From contig NZ_CP109796.1 of the NCBI RefSeq assembly GCF_038725785.1, positions 1,054,001 through 1,118,000 on the forward strand: 64,000 nt of DNA, written 5' to 3'. This document shows positions 42,001 through 51,913 of the stretch, piece by piece (the first letter of the stretch is position 1; the number at the start of each line of letters is the position of its first letter). The stretch is from Termitidicoccus mucosus (lineage in GTDB: Bacteria > Verrucomicrobiota > Verrucomicrobiia > Opitutales > Opitutaceae). Under the pieces are notes generated by a model. The model was not told the origin of the DNA and made no database searches. It saw only the letters and a program-made list of their open reading frames with translations. Position numbers and translations under genes: made by a program.

Positions 42001-44630
42001 CCATCGTGATCGGCATTTTTACCGACGGCACCTTCAACCTCGGTAACTTCGCCGGCATCAAGGACCAGTTGTCCGTCTCCACCGCCGGCGCGGCCCGCCA
42101 ATCCGGCACCCTGTATGGCGAGGGCGCGGAGCTTTTTCTGAAAACCATCGCGGATGTTTCCCGGGTAATGACCTGGAGCGGCACGGCGGGGACGATCTGG
42201 GACACCACGAGCGACGCGTGGGACAACGCGGACGGGAAACAGCAGTTTGTCAACGGAGACCGCGTCATATTCGGCGATGGCACGGCGCCGGGTGACCGCG
42301 CGATCCAAGTCGCGTCCGTCGGCGTCAAGGTCGCGGATATGTTGGTGAATGCCGACGGCTATGTGTTCACGGGCAACGGCGGGATTGTATCCGGGACGCA
42401 ACACATCAGCGCCAGCGGCGTTGATGCCGGGCTCTCCAGCCAGTCCGCCACCGGAAAATTAATCAAGACCGGCACGGGAGTCCTTGAGTTCGCGAACACG
42501 GGGACAAATATATTCGAGGGCGGCATTGTTTTTGGAAGCGCCGGCACCACCGGCGGCATCATCAAGTTCTCCAGTGCCGATCAAATCCGCACCGGCACAT
42601 CCGGCGTTGAGTTTATCAATTCCGGCACGCTGCAAGCCTTGACGGCCGTCTCCGGCACAATCGAAAGCGGAATCGCCATTGGCGACGGAGCGACCGGCGG
42701 TGTGACGATCTCGGGCGGGACACTTGTCCTTGGCGGCAAACTGTCGTCAGGCGGGACGTCCTCGGTGTTCTCCACCTCGGGCGGAGGAGTCCTGGCGCTC
42801 ACCGCCGATAGTTCGCTGTTCAACGGAGTGACCGATGTCAGCGGCACGCTTCTTCTCGCCGGTGGAAAACTCGGCGGCAGGGTGAACACCCGCAACGGCG
42901 CCGTTTTCGGCGGTGTCGGGGAGGCCACCGGGCAGCACAGTGTTTACATCGAAAACGGCGCGAATCTGCAAATCGGTCTTGCCGGTGACGGGAACGAAAC
43001 GCTTCACGTGGCCAATCTTATCATGGAAAACGGTTCGTATATGACCGGCAGTGGCACCCTCACCGGGACAGGGACCGTTGGCCATGCCGCCTCCGACCTG
43101 GTAACCGTGCAAACCGGATCGGCCAAAACAATAAACATTGCCTCAAACCTTGCCGGCGAAGGGGTGCTTATAAAAGACGGTGACGGAACCCTGCAATTAT
43201 CCGGCCAGATGAATATCGGCGGAATGGAAATCAGGAATGGGCTGGTATCCATGATGTCCGGCGCTCCCGTCACCGTGCAAAGGACGCTCCTGATTGGGGC
43301 GAATGCCACGCTTTCGGGCACCGGCCAGCTTGTTGCGGCCACGCTCACCAATCGCGGTGTGATCAGAGTCGGCAAGGCCGGCGGCGCGGACGAGTTTGGC
43401 ACGCTCACGGTCAACGGAAATTACACCAGCGACGGCGGCACGCTGCATCTCGCGGTCGGCCAAGTGGCCGGCAGCGGCACCGGGCGGTATGTGCAGTCGG
43501 ACAAATTCAAAGTGACCGGTGCCGGGACAGGCGTGACCACCGTGTATTTCGAGCATTCACCGGGTTTATACAGACTGCCGGAAGGCGTCACGCCCCCGGA
43601 TGATATTGTCGAGGGCATCGCCGTGGACGCCATGCCCGCAAGAACTTCCGGCAACCTGCTGGTTTACGGCGTGCAGGAGTGGTGGTTCACGCCCAACGCC
43701 GGCGGCACCGGCGGCATTTGGGAAACCGATGTTGCCCCCGAGGTGCCGCCCGCCACGGGGTTGGACACAGCCTCGGTTCTCATGAGCAAGGCCTCCCTCG
43801 GCGCGCTGAGCGAGCGCCTCGCCTGGAACCGGGACGCCTCCGCCTCGCACAATTTCGTTTTCTGGCTGAATGGGCTTTACCGGAACGACAAGCTCACCAG
43901 CGGCCTGTATGACGGGGCGAAAACCCGGACAACCGGACTCCAGGCGGGCGCGGACTGGTCGCATGCCGGCGAGTCGGCAGTGCTTTCCTTCGGCATTTTT
44001 GCCGATTATGTGAAAACGGACATGGACCAGGCAAGAAAAGCCTCTTCCACCATGGCGGAAGCCGATGGCTACGGTATATATGGGACATTGAAAATGGGCC
44101 GCTGGTATGTTGACGCCATTCTGCGCGGCGCGGATGAAAACTATGCCATCTCGGTGCCTGGCCGTCCGGACTTTAAAACAGACGGCACGAGTTGGACCGG
44201 ATCAATCGAAACCGGAATGGTGTTCAGTGACAAAACACCGTGGCGGACTGAACCGCAACTGCAACTGGTCTTCCAACACCGCAACCTCGCCGACACGCAG
44301 GATTACATGGGGCGCCATTATGTGATCGACAGCGCGGATTCATTGGAAACACGTGCCGGCATCAAGGTGTGGCGGGAACTGAAATGGGGGAATGCCAAAA
44401 TCGTCCCATGGCTCCGCGGGAGCTATCTGTATGAATTCAAAGGTGACAACAAGGTGATCGTGGATGGCGCCACATTTGCCAGTGATCTGAAAGGCTCGGG
44501 GTTCCAAATAGACGCCGGTCTCTCGATCCAGATCAACGAAAGATTCGCCATCAATGGTGATTTTGCATGGTATAACGGCGGCAGTCTGCGCAGCCACATG
44601 TTTAACATGGGTTGCTCTTACAAATGGTAA
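39099..44630 (+). CDS. Giant autotransporter with Pmp-like and PATR repeats
   Basis: An 1843-residue protein from MNINNKIHLAPVARL, with signal core LVSLAISLLSAALACRA. Residues about 157-455 carry roughly nine FxxN...GGA[I/F/V/L] repeats (FSGNKSASSHGGAI, FFSNTAASGGAI, FDGNRAVAQGGAF, LSGNTVGGLGGAI), the pattern of chlamydial polymorphic membrane proteins. About five PATR-type strands follow, along with two copies (near 754-875 and 1023-1140) of a module also found once in the autotransporter at 4201. The type V barrel runs from about 1585 to the terminal CSYKW. It is divergent from the TonB receptor at 36183. Surface display is expected; the passenger has no recognised enzyme motif. Confidence 0.88.
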   Translation: MNINNKIHLAPVARLVSLAISLLSAALACRADVVTFTGGSPSTAVNATVAGGTIAISGGDGSLVLSNGQTLVISDSVSQSAVATLGGKSDITFRAEGDGWAMLNSAGGAYRLLDITPQPVTASATATLNLDRVIVSNAAMNAMFVRVSTASFDLVVNGDFVFSGNKSASSHGGAINWQKAGNLTFTGTAIFDRNTAGGTYLGGALGSTAAGSGTITFENTALFFSNTAASGGAIFTHPGHSLIFKDAAEFKNNIASTGQGGAFYIQSNDTYLGMQKIRFEDDATFDGNRAVAQGGAFSTDDRVIIQFDSTTGTVTLTNNRAGNGSGGAITSGEISFKGGLLTVTGNFGGTATTHAGGGLRAARLLDITGNYNISGNQTMGSGGGVSVGSLLINGGGTLSGNIASVNGGAVNAAGNSTFEIGGGAELSGNTVGGLGGAIYVGGTSRLTLNASAGDIVFSGNKQAATIDSAAVSTGGTLAATGGTNNAVYFASSATLVLNTGSGMAVRFDDPIESASGATVMVTKSGAGTVIFSDHHSNINATTTIEQGEIRLSRGAIYGAANDQGSFVLKTGATLAGNGTVQAGAIEIESGARLVARDSGRLEMASSATPVIGGSLSLGGSGTIAVGAASNLLHASLIDVGADEPAGARTLAIANDLSLENGAAIRLDLYAGNISDKLAALSDLAMEGRASINIGLVETGSFNLVSWETGGLTTAQLDLSFGSGTGQTARNDVQLGVDATAKTLYLTNIVSSLDMAWTGSAGDGIWQSSALESANWSNGGAGNEERYFRNGDLVSFGGAASGTITVAGPGVVVSGMTIEGTADYEFRGTGGITGNTTGVEGSLITATGKLTKKGTGKLVLANTGANSFSGGVEIKGGELAVADGTRLDADITIDDQDGDGAKLSGSGTFGNMVVRNGGVLSIGTSAASSGTITVADLTLDHASLYFDLLANNSSDYLKVTGSALAQSSTIVIGIFTDGTFNLGNFAGIKDQLSVSTAGAARQSGTLYGEGAELFLKTIADVSRVMTWSGTAGTIWDTTSDAWDNADGKQQFVNGDRVIFGDGTAPGDRAIQVASVGVKVADMLVNADGYVFTGNGGIVSGTQHISASGVDAGLSSQSATGKLIKTGTGVLEFANTGTNIFEGGIVFGSAGTTGGIIKFSSADQIRTGTSGVEFINSGTLQALTAVSGTIESGIAIGDGATGGVTISGGTLVLGGKLSSGGTSSVFSTSGGGVLALTADSSLFNGVTDVSGTLLLAGGKLGGRVNTRNGAVFGGVGEATGQHSVYIENGANLQIGLAGDGNETLHVANLIMENGSYMTGSGTLTGTGTVGHAASDLVTVQTGSAKTINIASNLAGEGVLIKDGDGTLQLSGQMNIGGMEIRNGLVSMMSGAPVTVQRTLLIGANATLSGTGQLVAATLTNRGVIRVGKAGGADEFGTLTVNGNYTSDGGTLHLAVGQVAGSGTGRYVQSDKFKVTGAGTGVTTVYFEHSPGLYRLPEGVTPPDDIVEGIAVDAMPARTSGNLLVYGVQEWWFTPNAGGTGGIWETDVAPEVPPATGLDTASVLMSKASLGALSERLAWNRDASASHNFVFWLNGLYRNDKLTSGLYDGAKTRTTGLQAGADWSHAGESAVLSFGIFADYVKTDMDQARKASSTMAEADGYGIYGTLKMGRWYVDAILRGADENYAISVPGRPDFKTDGTSWTGSIETGMVFSDKTPWRTEPQLQLVFQHRNLADTQDYMGRHYVIDSADSLETRAGIKVWRELKWGNAKIVPWLRGSYLYEFKGDNKVIVDGATFASDLKGSGFQIDAGLSIQINERFAINGDFAWYNGGSLRSHMFNMGCSYKW

Positions 44631-44635
44631 CGGTT

Positions 44636-44651
44636 CCCGCCATCGGGCGGG
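44636..44651 (+). terminator. Hairpin after the autotransporter
   Basis: CCCGCC-ATCG-GGCGGG forms a 6-bp GC stem with a 4-base loop, 6 bases after the stop. There is no U-tract, so it may only slow or protect the transcript. Confidence 0.4.
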
Positions 44652-44675
44652 GCATCCGACAGGGTTGCGCGTTTC

Positions 44676-47600
44676 ATGAAAAAGAACCCTTTCAACGCCA
44701 TGAAAAAATTCCTTATTGCCATCCTGCTGGCTGCGGCGCTTCCGCCATCCCCGGCATCTGCCGCCGCGCCTGACGAAATGGAGTTTGATTGTATCCCCGC
44801 GCCCGGACGGGCCTATGCCAAGGCATTTTTTCTGCCCGGCGAGACTGCCGAGACCGAATTGCGTATCCGCCTGTTGACAGACCAACAGGGGATCGCGGGG
44901 ATCGTGCTGGACGCGTCGGTTTTTGACCTATGGGATAACCCCGCCGGAACGATAACGGTCACGTCCGCCGGCGCCGGCCAGAACGGATATGATTATATAC
45001 TCAAGCCCTCCGTGAACGCGCTCGGGTGGTTCAGGGTCGAGCTGACCCTGAAAATCGGCGGGCAATCCGTCCGCCTGAAACGGCGGGCGAAGACCACGTC
45101 GTCGGAAAATTATGATTTTATAACATTCGCGATGCTGCCCGCGCCACGCACGCCCGAACAGACGCCGGACAGCCCCTTCGGCCTCATGACCGCGTTGCTG
45201 GCGCAGCCGTTCTGTCCCATTTCGGCGCAGGTTGACCTGGCCGCATATTCGGGCGCGCGCTGGGCCCGCGAGACCGTCAGCTGGAGCAGGGTCAACCCGG
45301 GACCGGGAAACTATAATTGGGCGGCAAACCGCCAAAATATCACGGCGCTGGCGGAGCGCGGCTTTCATATTCTCGGCTTGATCCAAACCAGCCCGGAATG
45401 GACGCACCCGGCGGACGCCGGCCTGCATGTGCTGCCGGCTGATTTGTCCGCCGCCCGTGATTTTGCCCGGGCGCTGGCGCTCGACTTCGGCCCGCTGGTG
45501 CGCGCCTGGGAAACCTGGAACGAGGAGGACATCGGCGCCTTCTCCATCGACCCGCCCGACCGCTATGCCGCCGTCGCCAAGTCCCTCTCGCTCGGCCTTT
45601 CCTCCGCCGCGACCGCGCCGCGCGTCCTGCTCGGCCCGGTCGCCCGCGACCCCAACGCCGGCGATTTCGCCGCGCTGCTCGCCGCCAACGACCTCGCGCC
45701 CTACCTCGACGCTTACAGTTTTCACACCTACACGCCCGCCACCTCCGCCTTGTTTGGTGCAACACTGGAAACGCACCTCGCCGCCGCGCGCCAGCTTGGT
45801 CTGGGCGACCGGCCGGTCTGGCTGAGCGAAACCAGCCTGCCCTACGCGCGCAACAAGGTGCCGGCGCCGACGGAGGCGGTGCCGGCGATGCGCGCCCAGC
45901 TCGCCCAAATGGGAGCCTCTTACATGGAGTGCATCGCCCGGAATATAAAGCCGGTCTTTTGGTTCATCGTCCGCCCCTACATAAGCACCAGCACGGCGAA
46001 GCCGTCGCAATGGGGAATGGTTGACACCCAGTTGTCGCCCCTGCCCGCGTATCCCGCCTACGCCGCGATGACCCGGCATCTGGGCGCGGCGACTTATATT
46101 GGAAAAGTGCCGCTCGCCGCCGGTGCCGCTTGGCTGTTCAACGACGGACGGGACGAGGTCGCCGCCGTGCTCCCGCCCGCCGGCGCCGGCGAGATTTCCC
46201 TGCCGTCCGTCGCGCCGGAGGCGGAGGCGTTCGACGTGATGGGCAACCCGCTCGCGCTGGCCCCCGACGGCGCCGGCAAAAAAGTCGCCGCCAGGGGCTT
46301 CATTGTTTATATAAAAAACCCCGGCTGGCAAAACCTCGCAGAGCCGCCGGAGCCGCCCACCGGGGCCGCCCCCCGCGCGCCCGCGCCCGTGGTCATGCAG
46401 GCGCTGTTCCCGCGGAAAAACATGGAGCCGACAACCGCGCCGCTGGAAAACTGGGATGCCGTCCTCGCCAACTTTTCCCCGCGCGGATACAATTACAAGG
46501 CCGGGGAGGAGATCCCGTTCTCGCTCGAAATATATAATTTCGGCGACACCGCCGCCATCGGCGCCGTCACCGCCGCCCTGCCCGCCGGCTTCTCCATTTC
46601 TCCCGCCGGCGTCGTCTCCTCCGTGCAAGTCGCGCCCGGCGCCCGGGCGGCATTTGACTTGACACTAAAAACCCCGGTGGCGGATTTGTCCGGCATGGTG
46701 GTTTTTCAAGGCGCCTTCGGCAACATGCCGGCCGTCGCCACCGCCTCTCGCTGGACGCTCGACAAAACGCCGGTCGCGGAAGTTTTTGATATAACCGAAA
46801 CCGGCTTCATCCTCGATTGGAAACCCGTGCCCGGCGCGTCCGGCTACATGATTGAAATGGCCACCGACGCCGGATTCGCAAATCACATTCCGGGTTATGA
46901 TAAACTCGATGTGGGCGACACCTTGGGCCGGACAGTCGCGAACTTGGCGCCGGGCACAACCTATTTCGTCAGGGTGTATAATCGTTCCGCCTCCGACGCC
47001 CCGTCTGCCCCGGTTTCAGTGACAACCCTGCCACTGCGCCCTCCGGTGGTCACCAGCGCGGATGCGATTGTGTTCACCGCCGGCGTGCCCTGCGCATTTG
47101 CCCTTCGCGTGGAAGGAACGCCGCCCTTTATTTATGAGGCGGATTCGCTTCCTGCCTGGCTGACGCTTGATGAGAACGGTATTCTCTCCGGAACGCCTCC
47201 CCCGACGGCGACCGGTGACAGCCACACCATCCAGATGACGGTGCGCAATGCCGTCGGCAATACTCCCCCTCGACAACTGACACTCGCAGTGGAGGCGCCG
47301 CCCGGCATCCCCCTGCCCGCCTTGGATGTCCGCACCCTGGCCGGCTCCGCGGGAATCCCTGGCAATATCAACAATACCGGCACCGCAGCCCGTTTCAACG
47401 CGCCGGTTGGCATCGCCGTTTCCGGCTCATTGGTTTTCGCGGTCGATTCCGCGGGCAACGACATCCGCAAGATCACCCGTGACGGCGTCGTTTCCTCTCT
47501 CGCCGTCGATACCGTGTTTGACAGCCCCACGGGCATTGCCGCCGACGGCAAAGGCAATTTATACATCGCCGACACCCTTAACCACGTCATCCGCAAAATC

Positions 47601-48644
47601 ACCCCCGCCGGCAAAGCCAGCATCATCGCCGGCGATCCGGCACAAAGCGGCGCCACTGATAATCCCTCGCGCTTTGACACGCCGACCGGCCTCGCGTTGG
47701 ATGCGGACGGGCAGAATCTTTACGTGGCCGACACCGAGAACCACCTTATCCGGAAAATTGAACTGGATGGCGGCAATGTGACAACCATCGCCGGACGCGC
47801 GGGCCGACCGGGATTCATCGACGGTCCACTCTCGGCAGCCCGGTTCAACGCACCGTCCGCCATCACGGCGGGCTCGGGCGGGTGCATCTTCGTCGCCGAC
47901 ACAGGCAACAATACCATCCGTCGCATCAACACGGCTACCGGGGAAGTGAGCACATTGGCCGGACTGGCCGGCTGTATCGGCGCAAGCGACGGGGCGGGTG
48001 CCGCCGCGCGATTCAACGAACCCTCCGCCCTCACCCTCGAAGCATCCGGCAGCAACCTCTATGTGCTCGATACGGGAAACAGCATCATTCGCAAAATCGC
48101 TCTCGCCACCGCCAATGTGACAACACTTGCGGGGCTGGCTGCCACGCCCGGGGACGCCGATGGTGAAGGCTCCGTCGCCCGTTTCAAATATCCATCCGGC
48201 ATCGCCGCGGATGCCGGCGGAAAATTGTACATGGCTGATACCGGGAACCACACTCTCCGCTCCGGCGAGCCGCCCGGAAAACCTGTCATCGAAATCCAAC
48301 CAAGCGACCAAATGCTGAACCCTGGTGATACCCTCCTTCTTTCAACGGCTGCCGCCGGGCATCCGCCGCCTTTGTATCAATGGTATTTTAATGGCAACGA
48401 AATTCCCGGGGCTATCGGTGACACTTATATGCGCTCCAATTTGCAGGCATCGGATGACGGTCTTTATGCAGTCAAGGCATATAACACACTCGGGGAAACC
48501 ATGAGCATCGGCGCCCGCGTCACCATTGCAAATCACAACGATAGCTCCAAAGGCGGCGGCGGCGGTTCGCCGGGGTTCTGTTTTTACCTCCCCCTCCTCC
48601 TTCTGCTCCTGGTCCGGTCATTGCTCCATCGCGGCCTCCGCTGA
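44676..48644 (+). CDS. Multidomain clan-A-type glycosidase with NHL propeller and C-terminal sorting-like tail
   Basis: A 1322-residue protein. The signal peptide is MKKFLIAILLAAALPPSPAS (an internal Met at 44700 is an alternative start). An N-terminal beta-sandwich precedes a TIM-barrel-like domain with likely acid/base Glu283 in WETWNEED and nucleophile Glu385 in WLSETS, as in GH39/GH5-type clan A enzymes. A NEW3-like domain (about 600-690), an FN3-like domain (about 700-790), a putative-Ig/cadherin-like domain (TLDENGILSGTPP) and an NHL propeller (about 885-1190) follow. The NHL blades include NLYIADTLNHVIRKI, IFVADTGNNTIRRI and LYVLDTGNSIIRKI. Next comes an Ig-like domain. The C-terminus is GGGGGSPGF, a hydrophobic stretch and basic residues, like a cell-surface sorting signal. 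Paralogues lie at 53398 and 55930. Confidence 0.8.
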   Translation: MKKNPFNAMKKFLIAILLAAALPPSPASAAAPDEMEFDCIPAPGRAYAKAFFLPGETAETELRIRLLTDQQGIAGIVLDASVFDLWDNPAGTITVTSAGAGQNGYDYILKPSVNALGWFRVELTLKIGGQSVRLKRRAKTTSSENYDFITFAMLPAPRTPEQTPDSPFGLMTALLAQPFCPISAQVDLAAYSGARWARETVSWSRVNPGPGNYNWAANRQNITALAERGFHILGLIQTSPEWTHPADAGLHVLPADLSAARDFARALALDFGPLVRAWETWNEEDIGAFSIDPPDRYAAVAKSLSLGLSSAATAPRVLLGPVARDPNAGDFAALLAANDLAPYLDAYSFHTYTPATSALFGATLETHLAAARQLGLGDRPVWLSETSLPYARNKVPAPTEAVPAMRAQLAQMGASYMECIARNIKPVFWFIVRPYISTSTAKPSQWGMVDTQLSPLPAYPAYAAMTRHLGAATYIGKVPLAAGAAWLFNDGRDEVAAVLPPAGAGEISLPSVAPEAEAFDVMGNPLALAPDGAGKKVAARGFIVYIKNPGWQNLAEPPEPPTGAAPRAPAPVVMQALFPRKNMEPTTAPLENWDAVLANFSPRGYNYKAGEEIPFSLEIYNFGDTAAIGAVTAALPAGFSISPAGVVSSVQVAPGARAAFDLTLKTPVADLSGMVVFQGAFGNMPAVATASRWTLDKTPVAEVFDITETGFILDWKPVPGASGYMIEMATDAGFANHIPGYDKLDVGDTLGRTVANLAPGTTYFVRVYNRSASDAPSAPVSVTTLPLRPPVVTSADAIVFTAGVPCAFALRVEGTPPFIYEADSLPAWLTLDENGILSGTPPPTATGDSHTIQMTVRNAVGNTPPRQLTLAVEAPPGIPLPALDVRTLAGSAGIPGNINNTGTAARFNAPVGIAVSGSLVFAVDSAGNDIRKITRDGVVSSLAVDTVFDSPTGIAADGKGNLYIADTLNHVIRKITPAGKASIIAGDPAQSGATDNPSRFDTPTGLALDADGQNLYVADTENHLIRKIELDGGNVTTIAGRAGRPGFIDGPLSAARFNAPSAITAGSGGCIFVADTGNNTIRRINTATGEVSTLAGLAGCIGASDGAGAAARFNEPSALTLEASGSNLYVLDTGNSIIRKIALATANVTTLAGLAATPGDADGEGSVARFKYPSGIAADAGGKLYMADTGNHTLRSGEPPGKPVIEIQPSDQMLNPGDTLLLSTAAAGHPPPLYQWYFNGNEIPGAIGDTYMRSNLQASDDGLYAVKAYNTLGETMSIGARVTIANHNDSSKGGGGGSPGFCFYLPLLLLLLVRSLLHRGLR

Positions 48645-48699
48645 TCTTTTGAATACGACATGATCGGGCATCAATAAACGTCTCATCCCCCTCGAAATC

Positions 48700-50796
48700 A
48701 TGCCATACTACATATGCCTGCGTTCACTTTTGTTCATTGCCGGCCTCTGCGCCGCCACGCTGTCCGGCCTGGCCATGCACACGGTTTCCATCGAGTCCTT
48801 GTTGCTGGAAATGGTCGATCGCGACGAGCGTGCACGGTTTCCCGAACCCGCCTTCACCTGCAAACAGGCCAGCAGTTACGACCGCGCCAGCGTCGCCAAG
48901 GATCAACCCGGTTGGTTCGGCAACAAGGATCGATCCTGGTTTTTGCGCGTGGAACGGGACCGGGGACGCCGCGAGTTTGTCATGATGGATGCGGAAGGCC
49001 CGGGTGCCATTGTCCGCTTCTGGATGACTTTCTCGGGGGAAGCCGGCGGGCGCGGCACCCTGCGCATCTATATTGACGAGTCGCCGGTTCCGGTCGCCGA
49101 GGGGCGCGCCTTTGATATTCTAAGTGGTAGTCTCGTGACCGGTGCGCCGCTAGCGGCCTCCGTCTCCGAGGCGACCATCTACAGGCGGCGCGGCCATAAT
49201 TTGTATTTTCCGATCCCCTATGCAAAACGTTGCAAGGTCACCTATGAGAGCGAAGGCGTCCACGAGGACGATTACGGCGCTTATCGCGTGCATGAACCGG
49301 GGACGGAAGCCGTATATTATAGTATCAATTATCGCACCTATGCCCCTTCCGTAAAGGTCGTTTCTTATTCCGAGGCAGAGTTGAAAAAGAACAAGGGCAT
49401 CATTGCCTCCACCCTGAAACAGCTCACCGCCGGCGGACGGACACTTTCGGCCGAAAGCGCGAAGCTTCGATTGGATGCCAGCCTGCGCCCCGGCGAAAGC
49501 AAGACATTTGAGGTCAACAACGCCGGTGCGATCCAACACCTCGCGATGCGGCTCCAGGCCGAAAACAAGGAGCAGGCGCTTCGCTCCACCGTGCTCGAAA
49601 TCGCCTTTGACGGCGAAAAAACCGTATGGGTGCCCGTCGGCGATTTTTTTGGCATCGGTTATAAACAAATATATACAAACACATGGTACACGACGGCCGA
49701 CGAGGACGGGTTGATGCAATCCTACTGGATCATGCCCTTTGCGAAAAATTGCACGATCACCTTGTCCAACCTAGGCAGCCAGCCCGTCAGCGTGACCGAC
49801 GCGTCCGCCAGCATAAAGGACTGGACCTGGGACGACCGCTCCATGCACTTTGGCACGACCTGGCGGCAATACACCAAGATACTCGCGGGGCCTTACGAGC
49901 AGGCGGTTGATCTCGGCTATGCCAGCCTTGAGGGAAAGGGTGTTTATGTTGGAGACGGGCTCGTCCTGTTCAACACGGGATACCGCTGGTGGGGCGAGGG
50001 GGACGAGAAAATCTATGTGGACGGTGAAAAATTTCCCTCTCATTTCGGCACCGGTACGGAGGATTATTATGGATACGCCTGGTGCCGCTCGGAAACCTTC
50101 ACCGACCACCCCTTCATCGCCCAGCCTTTGGGCACGGGCAATTTTTGCCCGGGCTACAGCGTGAATGTCCGTATGCGCGCGCTGGATGGCATTCCGTTCT
50201 CCAACTCGCTCCAGTTCGACATGGAGCTGTTTCCCTGGCTCTATTCCAGGCTCAATTACGCGCCTACTGCCTTTTGGTATATGCTCCCCGGAGGAAAAAA
50301 TCTCTCGGCCCGGGATCTCGTCGGCGCCAGGGAACCTGTCGCGCTGGACCGCGCCGATATTTATCCACCCGTGCTGGACGAAAACCTGGGCGTGGAGGCG
50401 GAAAACCTGACTTGGATCAGCACACCTGCCGGGTCGTTCACCTATCAGTCGCACGACACGCTGCCGCTGAGCGGCGGGGTGCAGTTGTTCTGGAAGGATG
50501 CCGAGGTAGGCTACCGGGCCTCCTTCGGCTTCAATTCAAACATTGAGGGCGTTCGCTCATTGACTGGAGTTTTTACCACGGCGCGTGACCATGGCGTGGC
50601 CGATATTTATCTGAATGGCAAAAAGGTCTTCGGCAAACTAGATCTGGGCAGCGACGAGCCGGGCATCAAGACAGTCAAGGCCGGCCCGGTGAATCTGCTT
50701 AAAGGCCGCAATTTGATTGAGATCGAACTCGTCAGGCACGCCAAGGGCGCCATCAACAAAAGCAACTTCGCCATCGACCGGCTGTCTTTCGAATAA
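48700..50796 (+). CDS. DUF2961 (GH172-like) secreted protein
   Basis: A 698-residue protein with a signal peptide ([16 protein letters not shown]). DUF2961 features are clear: [15 protein letters not shown] near residue 105 and [15 protein letters not shown] near residue 450. Some members of this family are alpha-D-fructofuranosidase or difructose-dianhydride enzymes (GH172). The EDYY segment is a plausible catalytic region. The protein is well over 200 residues longer than a typical single-domain member. The extra C-terminal part (from about residue 565) looks like a beta-sandwich ([18 protein letters not shown]). It follows the multidomain glycosidase by 55 bases. Confidence 0.75.
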   Translation: MPYYICLRSLLFIAGLCAATLSGLAMHTVSIESLLLEMVDRDERARFPEPAFTCKQASSYDRASVAKDQPGWFGNKDRSWFLRVERDRGRREFVMMDAEGPGAIVRFWMTFSGEAGGRGTLRIYIDESPVPVAEGRAFDILSGSLVTGAPLAASVSEATIYRRRGHNLYFPIPYAKRCKVTYESEGVHEDDYGAYRVHEPGTEAVYYSINYRTYAPSVKVVSYSEAELKKNKGIIASTLKQLTAGGRTLSAESAKLRLDASLRPGESKTFEVNNAGAIQHLAMRLQAENKEQALRSTVLEIAFDGEKTVWVPVGDFFGIGYKQIYTNTWYTTADEDGLMQSYWIMPFAKNCTITLSNLGSQPVSVTDASASIKDWTWDDRSMHFGTTWRQYTKILAGPYEQAVDLGYASLEGKGVYVGDGLVLFNTGYRWWGEGDEKIYVDGEKFPSHFGTGTEDYYGYAWCRSETFTDHPFIAQPLGTGNFCPGYSVNVRMRALDGIPFSNSLQFDMELFPWLYSRLNYAPTAFWYMLPGGKNLSARDLVGAREPVALDRADIYPPVLDENLGVEAENLTWISTPAGSFTYQSHDTLPLSGGVQLFWKDAEVGYRASFGFNSNIEGVRSLTGVFTTARDHGVADIYLNGKKVFGKLDLGSDEPGIKTVKAGPVNLLKGRNLIEIELVRHAKGAINKSNFAIDRLSFE

Positions 50797-50881
50797 AGAT
50801 ATAAAATACATTTGGCATCAGGCCCGGATTCCATCTGATGCGCCCGATAGAGAACAACCGCATGAGATACAATTATCAAAA

Positions 50882-51913
50882 ATGAAACCTCCAACCTGCT
50901 TGAGCAAACGCGAGGTGGTAATCCGCGCCCTCCAAGGTGAAGCGGTGCCCTACACACCTTGGTCTTTCCGTTTCACAAAGGAGCCTTGGGACACCCTGCA
51001 ACAGCATTTCGATGATGCCGATTTGGAGTCGGTGCTCGGCAACCACATCCTTGAACTGGGCAGTGCGATAGGGTTCTTCGAGGATCTCGGCAACGACCGC
51101 GTTCGCGATGCCTTCGGTGTCGTCTGGGATCGTTCTCAAGACAAAGACATTGGCAGCGTCGATGGACTTGTCCTGACCGATCCGACGCTCGTCAACTACA
51201 CCTTTCCCGATCCCTGCGATCGGCGTTTTTTCAACGATATCGTGACGTGTTCCGCCCGTTATCCCGACCGTTTTCGGCTTTTTACCCTTGGCTTCTCACT
51301 TTTCGAACGCGCCTGGACACTGCGCGGAATGGAAAACCTTTTGGTGGACATGGTGGAAAATCCGCGCTTCGTTCACGCGCTCTTGGACGCCATCACCGAT
51401 TATAATATCGCGCAGGTGAAAAAGGCGCTGGAATACGATATCGACGCGGTGTACTTCGGCGACGACTGGGGCCAGCAGCACGGCTTGATCATGGGGCGCG
51501 CCAAGTGGCTCGAGTTTATACAACCACGCCTTAAGCGCATGTATGCCGTCACGAAATCCGCAGGGAAATGGCAGTTCATCCATTCCTGCGGCGATGTTGA
51601 CGAGTTGTTCGACGACCTGATTGGTATCGGCCTGGACTGCTTCAATCCCTTCCAGCCCGAGGCGATGGACATCAAGACGGTTTATCACAACTACCGCGGG
51701 CGCCTTTCGTTTTGGGGCGGGCTTTCAATGCAACGCACCTTGCCGCATGGCACGGTGGAAGACGTTCGTCACGAAAGCACTGGTTTGTTGCAAATGGGAT
51801 TGGACGGCAATTACATATTTTCGCCCTCGCACGCCGTCGAGGGTGACACGCCGCTCGAAAACATCCTCGCATTTATAGAGGCGGCCCAAAGCCAGCCGGG
51901 CTTTGGAGGCTGA
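50882..51913 (+). CDS. Uroporphyrinogen decarboxylase-family protein (methyltransferase-like)
   Basis: A 343-residue protein from [18 protein letters not shown]; the frame extends upstream into the previous gene but without sense. The fold markers of UroD/MtaA-type proteins are present: [19 protein letters not shown] (His-x-Cys), [19 protein letters not shown] and [20 protein letters not shown]. MtaA-type corrinoid methyltransferases bind zinc with His, Cys and a later Cys; here the first two are present but the later Cys is replaced in FSPSH. True haem-pathway UroD is unlikely in this context. A role in methyl transfer is possible but unproved. It is convergent with a paralogue at 52287. Confidence 0.75.
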   Translation: MKPPTCLSKREVVIRALQGEAVPYTPWSFRFTKEPWDTLQQHFDDADLESVLGNHILELGSAIGFFEDLGNDRVRDAFGVVWDRSQDKDIGSVDGLVLTDPTLVNYTFPDPCDRRFFNDIVTCSARYPDRFRLFTLGFSLFERAWTLRGMENLLVDMVENPRFVHALLDAITDYNIAQVKKALEYDIDAVYFGDDWGQQHGLIMGRAKWLEFIQPRLKRMYAVTKSAGKWQFIHSCGDVDELFDDLIGIGLDCFNPFQPEAMDIKTVYHNYRGRLSFWGGLSMQRTLPHGTVEDVRHESTGLLQMGLDGNYIFSPSHAVEGDTPLENILAFIEAAQSQPGFGG

